This document shows, piece after piece, positions 1 to 4,533 of a stretch of DNA of 7,415 nt. Both the position numbers and the translations under genes were made by a program. The stretch spans positions 1 through 7,415 of the forward strand of contig CAMLFV010000130.1 of assembly GCA_946479395.1 (NCBI GenBank), read 5' to 3'. Source of the DNA: an uncultured Flavobacterium sp. Lineage in GTDB: Bacteria > Bacteroidota > Bacteroidia > Flavobacteriales > Flavobacteriaceae. The notes under the pieces were generated by a model. That model was not told the DNA's origin and did no database searches. It saw only the letters and a program-made list of their open reading frames with translations. Position 1 is the first letter of the stretch. Every line of letters begins with the position of its first letter.

Positions 1-107
1 GCCAGTTTTGGTTGTTAATAAATTTATGAATTTTTCAAAGAACAAATCTAAAGGCAGGGCAAGGCGGTTGGGTAACAAAACGTCATGCAAATGCCAGTGC
101 AACAGCA
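1..107 (+). other. Coding-like sequence upstream of the T9SS cargo ORF, with its reading frame broken
   Basis: In the same frame as the downstream ORF, codons from about position 42 to 107 read TNLKAGQGGWVTKRHANASA and run straight into the ATG at 108. The NL-AGQGGWVT segment is typical of the first mature strand of flavobacterial secreted beta-sandwich proteins, so I infer it was once translated. The frame is closed by TGA at 27-29, and there is no ATG, GTG or TTG between that stop and 108. The other two frames give no convincing signal peptide either; frame 1 has stops at 16-21 and 49-51. The likely explanation is a frameshift or small deletion near positions 25-45, or a sequencing or assembly error there. 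No promoter was recognised. Confidence 0.5.
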
Positions 108-917
108 ATGGTTACAGCCGAGACAGGCAAAGGCAATGTAGTTACCCTTACAACAAACGGCAATTTTTCTAATGAATATGTGACTATTCAGCAAAGTACC
201 GGTGTTATAAGTGTATTGTGGAACAACCGTACCTTAGGTAACAATGTGTTAAAGTACGAATACGAAGTTTACGGAACTGGTTTTTTTAATGCATTCGGAA
301 GTATCCTGCGTAATAGTTTGGGTTTTATGACATTGCGTTTTGCCTCTACAACCGGGTATTTTATTCAAGCTTTTCATACGGGATCGAGTAACACTCAATT
401 AATATTAAAAAATTATACTGCTGCTACTTTTCCTTACAATACGTGGCATAAAGTAGAACTTTTTATTGATTACAATACGTTAAAGGCTTACTTTTATATA
501 CCCACACTTAATCTTTTTAGAGTAGATACTATTAATTTTACCTCAAACAGAATACCAGATAATATATACTTTTCGGCAGAAGGCTTAAAGCCAGGTTCCG
601 TTGTTAAATACGATAACATTAAACTTACTGCACTCCCAAGTGTACCTAACTATATTTTAAGTACTAATGAAATGGTTTCGGCAAAATTTAATATGTACCC
701 AAACCCGGCAACAAATGTGGTAAATATAACCAACAGCGAAAATATATTGGTAGAACAAATTACTATTTACGATAGTAGCGGTAAACAGTTAACTACCCAA
801 AACTATAACAACGAAACCCAAATACAATTAAACGTAGAAAATTTACCAAGCGGTACCTATATGCTGCATATACAAACAAATGCAGGTACAGCAGTTAAAA
901 AGTTGGTAAAGAAATAA
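108..917 (+). CDS. T9SS type A sorting domain protein with a beta-sandwich (LamG/lectin-like) region, probably 5'-truncated
   Basis: Residues 1 to about 178 are rich in alternating beta-strand sequence. They include YNTWHKVELFIDYN (110-123) and a closing strand, VVKYDNIKLTAL, both typical of concanavalin A/LamG-like jelly rolls; the ligand is unknown. Residues 194-269 form a type IX secretion C-terminal signal: FNMYPNPATN, then ITIYDSSGK, LPSGTYMLHI, and a basic end, KKLVKK. In this family the domain directs export across the outer membrane and is cleaved during surface attachment. T9SS cargo must first pass the inner membrane by Sec, yet this ORF has no signal peptide, and coding-like sequence continues upstream of its ATG. 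I therefore think 108 is only the first available ATG and the gene is N-terminally damaged. Tandem TAA stops (915-920) lie at the edge of the convergent terminator. The type A sorting domain call is firm; the lectin-like call is inference. Confidence 0.8.
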   Translation: MVTAETGKGNVVTLTTNGNFSNEYVTIQQSTGVISVLWNNRTLGNNVLKYEYEVYGTGFFNAFGSILRNSLGFMTLRFASTTGYFIQAFHTGSSNTQLILKNYTAATFPYNTWHKVELFIDYNTLKAYFYIPTLNLFRVDTINFTSNRIPDNIYFSAEGLKPGSVVKYDNIKLTALPSVPNYILSTNEMVSAKFNMYPNPATNVVNITNSENILVEQITIYDSSGKQLTTQNYNNETQIQLNVENLPSGTYMLHIQTNAGTAVKKLVKK

Positions 918-959
918 TAAACAAAAGAGATGTCTTTAAAGACATCTCTTTTGTTTATT
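916..959. terminator. Bidirectional intrinsic terminator, perfect 44-bp palindrome
   Basis: Two 22-nt arms meet at TTT|AAA (937/938) with no mismatch. The core arm AAAAGAGATGTCTTT is flanked by A-rich sequence on the left and T-rich sequence on the right, so either transcript forms a hairpin followed by a U-rich tail (TTTTGTTTATTT on the plus strand). It overlaps the last two bases of the plus-strand stop codon (915-917) and all of the minus-strand stop codon (955-957). It therefore serves the convergent T9SS cargo and peroxidase genes. Confidence 0.9.
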
Positions 960-2742
960 TATCATTTAAGGTTTTCATAAAAGCAATGAGCGCTTTTTGT
1001 TCGTGTTCGGTTAAGTCTAAAACATCTTCGGGTAAGGTTTGGCTTTCAACCGGTAAACCAAAGCCTAAGCCACCGCCTTTGTTGTAAAAAGTAACTACTT
1101 CTTCTAAAGTTGCAAAAACGCCATTGTGCATATAAGGCGCGGTTTTTTCTATGTTACGCATTGTAACCGTTTTAAACGAATTTTTTAACTGCTGTAAATC
1201 GGGGTTGTAAATGTATCTGCCCAAATCGGTATCAAGTTTTGTAACTGCAGCATCGGCAGGTACACCTAAAACTTCTTGTTCAGACGATGAAAAGCGTGGA
1301 GGAACTGTTCCGTTAAAAATAGGTAAAAAGTGACAGGTTGCACATTTTGCTTTGCCAACAAAAACATTAAAACCTTCTTTTTCTATGTCTGTTAAAGCTG
1401 TTTTGTCGCCACGCATATAATCATCAAATTTCGATGAAAACGTACTTAACGATCGTACATAACTTGCCAAGGCGTTTTGTACTTGCCAACCTTCAATTTT
1501 ATCGGTTTTAAAAATGGTTTTAAAAGTTGTGGCATAATCGGTATTTGTTTGAACCATTTTAATGATATCTGTCATATTACCATGCATTTCGTCTTTGTTT
1601 TCTATTACATTGGTTGTTAAAGATTCGATATCTGCTTGACGCATATCCCAAAACTGACCATGATAAAAACCTGCATAATTTAGTGACGGGGTGTTGCGAA
1701 ACATTGGGCTTCCAACTAAATCAGTAGCTGTTTTTAAACCATCGGTAAAAGCTTTTTCCGGGCTATGGCAACTTGCACAACTACGACTGTTGTTTTGAGA
1801 CAGCTTGGTATCGTAAAATAATTTTTTACCTAAATTAATTTTTTCAGGGTTCGATTTTAATTTTTCATCTGGTGAAACTGCATCTAAATCAAAAGCATTT
1901 TTGGCAAAAAGCGAAGCAGTTTCGGGCTTTAACATACTAATTCGTTTTACAAAAGGTATGTTGGCATCAAGCTGTAATTGGTGCAGTTGAATGGCAATAG
2001 GATTTAAATACGTTACAATGTATCCTAAATAATCAAAGCTGTTTTTGTTGGTTTTATTAGAAATTTTTGTTTGCGCAGTTTTTAACAATTCAATTGATTT
2101 TGTAAAGGAATTGAATGATTTAAAATTAGTATACAAATTTAAAACATCTTCAATGCCTTTAAGGGCGGCTTGAGATTCGGGAAACAACAAATTGCTTACA
2201 GGCGTATCAAAACCGGTGATTCCTAAAGTGGTAATTTTAAAAACACCTAAACGCAAAGCATCAAAAATTTGTTCGTTTGATACATTTGTAGCTTCGATAT
2301 TTGTAATTCCTGCCCGAATTAAATTATCAATGATACGAATTTGCTTTGTTATTTCGATTTTTTCGTTCAATTGTGCTTCGGGATACAGATATTCTTCTAA
2401 CACTTGAAATCCTTCGGCATCTAAAAATTTATTCTCGTCTAAATCTAACTGATCTAAAGCCGGACCATTTAATGATTTTGATGATTTTGGTAGATAATAT
2501 TCGGTAGCCCATTCGGTATTTTTGAATAATAATCTACACTTTAAAAATTGATTTTGTAAATCGGTTTCTGAACCATTTTTATTAATAAGATTTTCAAAAA
2601 GTTGTAGTTCTTTAGAAAGATTTTGTAAGTTGTTAATAACGTGCTGTTTTACTTTTAGTGCGGTGTTGCTTTGGTAGCTGTTGTTTTCTTTACATTGTAA
2701 AAACAACAAAGGGAAAAGTATAAATACTAATATTTTTTTCAT
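955..2742 (-). CDS. Di-haem cytochrome c peroxidase (MauG/CcpA family) lipoprotein with N-terminal imelysin-like domain
   Basis: This is a 595-residue envelope lipoprotein. The signal peptide ends in LLFLQC, with Cys17 the lipidated residue, followed by KEN. Residues 30 to about 255 are helical and have no haem motif. The segment EGFQVLEEYLYP (110-121) resembles the GxHxxE region of imelysin/EfeO proteins, but with Gln113 in place of His. The peroxidase region spans about 300-592: LGKKLFYDTKLS, first haem site CASCH (322-326), RNTPSL (349-354), WDMR (365-368), DEM (384-386, at the place of the distal Glu motif of bacterial peroxidases), second haem site CATCH (467-471), and APYMHNG with Met538, the usual sixth ligand of the high-potential haem. 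Family members reduce hydrogen peroxide with electrons from cytochromes or, like MauG, oxidise proteins; which applies here is unknown. It is about 250 residues longer than classical CcpA because of the N-terminal domain. The start has an AT-rich leader without Shine-Dalgarno. It lies 39 bp after the PhoX-like gene with no promoter seen between, so co-transcription is likely. Confidence 0.92.
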   Translation of the reverse strand: MKKILVFILFPLLFLQCKENNSYQSNTALKVKQHVINNLQNLSKELQLFENLINKNGSETDLQNQFLKCRLLFKNTEWATEYYLPKSSKSLNGPALDQLDLDENKFLDAEGFQVLEEYLYPEAQLNEKIEITKQIRIIDNLIRAGITNIEATNVSNEQIFDALRLGVFKITTLGITGFDTPVSNLLFPESQAALKGIEDVLNLYTNFKSFNSFTKSIELLKTAQTKISNKTNKNSFDYLGYIVTYLNPIAIQLHQLQLDANIPFVKRISMLKPETASLFAKNAFDLDAVSPDEKLKSNPEKINLGKKLFYDTKLSQNNSRSCASCHSPEKAFTDGLKTATDLVGSPMFRNTPSLNYAGFYHGQFWDMRQADIESLTTNVIENKDEMHGNMTDIIKMVQTNTDYATTFKTIFKTDKIEGWQVQNALASYVRSLSTFSSKFDDYMRGDKTALTDIEKEGFNVFVGKAKCATCHFLPIFNGTVPPRFSSSEQEVLGVPADAAVTKLDTDLGRYIYNPDLQQLKNSFKTVTMRNIEKTAPYMHNGVFATLEEVVTFYNKGGGLGFGLPVESQTLPEDVLDLTEHEQKALIAFMKTLNDK

Positions 2743-2752
2743 TTTATAAAGA

Positions 2753-2776
2753 AAACACTGGCTATCACCAGTGTTT
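2753..2776 (-). terminator. Intercistronic hairpin, terminator- or attenuator-like
   Basis: The arms AAACACTGG (2753-2761) and CCAGTGTTT (2768-2776) are perfectly complementary, 9 bp with a 6-nt loop. Read on the minus strand, the hairpin starts 5 nt after the stop of the PhoX-like gene and is followed by TTTTCTTT. It ends only 10 nt before the peroxidase start codon. It may partly terminate transcription, set the ratio of the two products, or stabilise the upstream message. The stem has only four G:C pairs and the T tract is interrupted, so read-through is likely. Confidence 0.6.
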
Positions 2777-2781
2777 GTTTA

Positions 2782-4287
2782 TTAACGTTGTACATTTTTA
2801 ATTAAAACTATTTGTCCGCCTTCTTTATTGCTCTGTGTTCCAGAGCCATCGGCGTTTTGAAATTCTGGTTTTTGCCAAGTGTGTGGATGAATATTTACGG
2901 CAAATGTACCCGGAATACCAACTAAATCAGACACATCGATCATCGCACCATATTCCCAAGAACCAAATTTGTTTAAGTTTCCAGATTGATCGAACAAATT
3001 AAACCACTCGGCATTTCCACGGTTATGTTTCATGTTTAACCAAGGTTTGTACGATTTAGTAGCCATGCTGTATTGCCAAATATACGAATCGTGGTTTGCA
3101 CCAGGGTAATATGAATCTCCATCTTCTTGTATGTACACATAATTTTCGGTAACACAAAGGTTGTCAGGGTTAATTAAATCGTTTCCAGGGTTAGAATCTC
3201 CTTCTGCAATAATTTCTAACTTTCCAGTGAACATATTGTTCTTATCTAAGACTAATTTATAAACACGTCCCCACATGGTATATCCTGGTACAGGTTGCCC
3301 GCCGCTTGCTTGTCCGGTTGCTGTAAAATAAATTTCGTTTCCGTTTCCTTTACCTTTTCTATAGTCAACATCTTCCACACGAGAAAAACGCAACGCGTTA
3401 ATAGCAATATTCGCTGCATTAATTTCGGCACCTGTTAGGTTTTTAGCATTAGGTATTTCAACAAACTCCACATCGTAAGTTGCATTTTTAGTCATGCTGC
3501 CTTCGGTTTGGGTATTGTCTTTTCTTTTTAAAGCGTATAATTTACCATTGTCTAAATCGCCTCGTGTTGGTGAATGATACATAATAAGCTGACCCGCACT
3601 TTGATGATTGGTACTATAGCTTTGATCTTCACCAATTAATATAAAAGTTCCAGTTCCAGAAACATCGGTAGGTAATGGCACAGCATTTTCCATACTTGCT
3701 TTACCTAAAGCAGGTTTAACACGATCGGTTCTTGAGCGATCAGCGAAAGATCCTAAAGGATCAATAGCATGAACTAAACTTTCTTCGCCCGATTCACCAG
3801 CTGTTAAAAATACTGGACCAAAACCGTGTTCTTTTGGATCAACCAAAGTAGCAGAACATAAACGCGTCATACCACCAACAGCATCAACTATATATTCACC
3901 TTTAACGGGTTTAAAGTTATTATCTAAATATACACGTGAAACAGATTGTAAAATTTCGTGGTTGGTAATCATAATAAACCCTTCGCCATTTGGATTTTTC
4001 ATGAAACCACCACCATCTGGCTGTGCACCAAAAACGAAATTTGGAGATTGTGCTAATTTATCCGATGATGATATTAGAGTAAGAATTTCTAAATTTTCAA
4101 ACCCTTGCATTCCATAAACCAATGCGGGAATGTTTGAATGATTTACTAAATTAATTGCTGTTTGCGGAACCTCTGGTTCAGGATTTTGTTCTTCTTCTTT
4201 AGGTGGATAGAAATCATCTTGGCAAGATGTCATCATTAAAGAGGTTAAAGCTAAAAAAGCTATTTTACCTACATAAATTTTTCTCAT
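2782..4287 (-). CDS. PhoX-like (DUF839) family lipoprotein, putative metal-dependent phosphatase
   Basis: The protein has 501 residues from the preferred ATG at 4287. An in-frame ATG at 4326 adds 13 residues (MGLSLHETKYNKT) that would sit awkwardly before the basic start of the signal peptide. From 4287 the sequence is a clean lipoprotein signal, MRKIYVGK, then a hydrophobic core ending LMMTSC with Cys22, followed by QDD and a Pro/Glu-rich linker. QDD after the cysteine resembles Bacteroidota surface-export signals. PhoX/DUF839-like landmarks, numbered from this start: TNHE (108-111), GGMTRLCSAT (138-147, with Cys144 a candidate iron ligand by analogy with PhoX), AGESGEE (163-169), and NPDNLCV...YIQEDGD (373-391), the PDN...ED signature. 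Characterised PhoX enzymes are calcium/iron phosphomonoesterases with a beta-propeller fold; many DUF839 proteins are untested, so activity here is inferred. It probably leads a two-gene unit with the downstream peroxidase. Confidence 0.83.
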   Translation of the reverse strand: MRKIYVGKIAFLALTSLMMTSCQDDFYPPKEEEQNPEPEVPQTAINLVNHSNIPALVYGMQGFENLEILTLISSSDKLAQSPNFVFGAQPDGGGFMKNPNGEGFIMITNHEILQSVSRVYLDNNFKPVKGEYIVDAVGGMTRLCSATLVDPKEHGFGPVFLTAGESGEESLVHAIDPLGSFADRSRTDRVKPALGKASMENAVPLPTDVSGTGTFILIGEDQSYSTNHQSAGQLIMYHSPTRGDLDNGKLYALKRKDNTQTEGSMTKNATYDVEFVEIPNAKNLTGAEINAANIAINALRFSRVEDVDYRKGKGNGNEIYFTATGQASGGQPVPGYTMWGRVYKLVLDKNNMFTGKLEIIAEGDSNPGNDLINPDNLCVTENYVYIQEDGDSYYPGANHDSYIWQYSMATKSYKPWLNMKHNRGNAEWFNLFDQSGNLNKFGSWEYGAMIDVSDLVGIPGTFAVNIHPHTWQKPEFQNADGSGTQSNKEGGQIVLIKNVQR

Positions 4288-4311
4288 TGTTTTATTGTAT
4301 TTAGTTTCATG

Positions 4312-4338
4312 CAAACTTAAACCCAACTATGTAAGCAA
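4312..4338 (-). promoter_or_regulatory. Putative Bacteroidota promoter for the PhoX-like/peroxidase unit
   Basis: Read on the minus strand, TAAGTTTG (4319-4312) matches the -7 consensus TAnnTTTG exactly, with TTTG (4339-4336) 16 nt upstream as the -33 element, slightly shorter than usual spacing. Transcription would begin near 4305, leaving a leader of about 18 nt before the ATG at 4287. That start point lies downstream of the alternative ATG at 4326, which supports the shorter protein. In AT-rich DNA such matches also arise by chance. Confidence 0.45.
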
Positions 4339-4342
4339 ATCT

Positions 4343-4362
4343 TTAACACAAAATTATGTTAA
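4343..4362. repeat. Short inverted repeat around a second minus-strand -7-like box
   Basis: TTAACA (4343-4348) and TGTTAA (4357-4362) form a 6-bp inverted repeat with an 8-bp centre. That centre, CAAAATTA, is the complement of TAATTTTG, another exact TAnnTTTG match on the minus strand. A further direct copy of TGTTAA lies at 4374-4379. This could be an operator over an alternative promoter, but the arms are short and AT-rich, and I see no matching -33 element. Confidence 0.25.
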
Positions 4363-4504
4363 GTGTGTTTTTTTGTTAAAAAGATGTAAAGTTTATTTTC
4401 ATAAATAAAATGATTTTTTTGTTTATAGTAAATAGTTAATAAAATAAGCTGTTTAAGCAATTAATATTCATATAAAGCGTTACTATAATATTATGATAAT
4501 TTAA

Positions 4505-4512
4505 TATATTTG
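4505..4512 (+). promoter_or_regulatory. Putative Bacteroidota -7 box for the TPR gene
   Basis: TATATTTG matches TAnnTTTG exactly and ends 21 bp before the ATG at 4534, implying a leader of about 15 nt. The -33 region has only TTA (about 4480-4482, 22-nt spacer) rather than TTG, so the upstream element is weak. The rest of the 4288-4533 intergenic region is AT-rich, and beyond the listed boxes and inverted repeat I see nothing in it. Confidence 0.45.
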
Positions 4513-4533
4513 GTACTTAAAAAAATAGTTGAA

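Noticed and set aside
2192..2407. 71-codon plus-strand ORF
   Set aside because: It lies wholly antisense to the N-terminal domain of the peroxidase gene; the predicted product is a basic, low-information sequence with no recognisable domain and no promoter.
4288..4326. N-terminal 13-residue extension of the PhoX-like protein (start at 4326)
   Set aside because: It breaks an otherwise standard lipoprotein signal peptide and overlaps a good promoter box; kept only as an alternative start.
4363..4380. T-run in GTGTGTTTTTTTGTTAAA as a terminator
   Set aside because: No G:C-containing stem precedes the T-run on the plus strand, and no gene ends here; the two flanking genes are divergent.
4485..4494. 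10-bp AT-only palindrome ATAATATTAT
   Set aside because: Palindromes of this size made only of A and T are expected by chance in such AT-rich intergenic DNA; at most part of an AT-rich promoter region.
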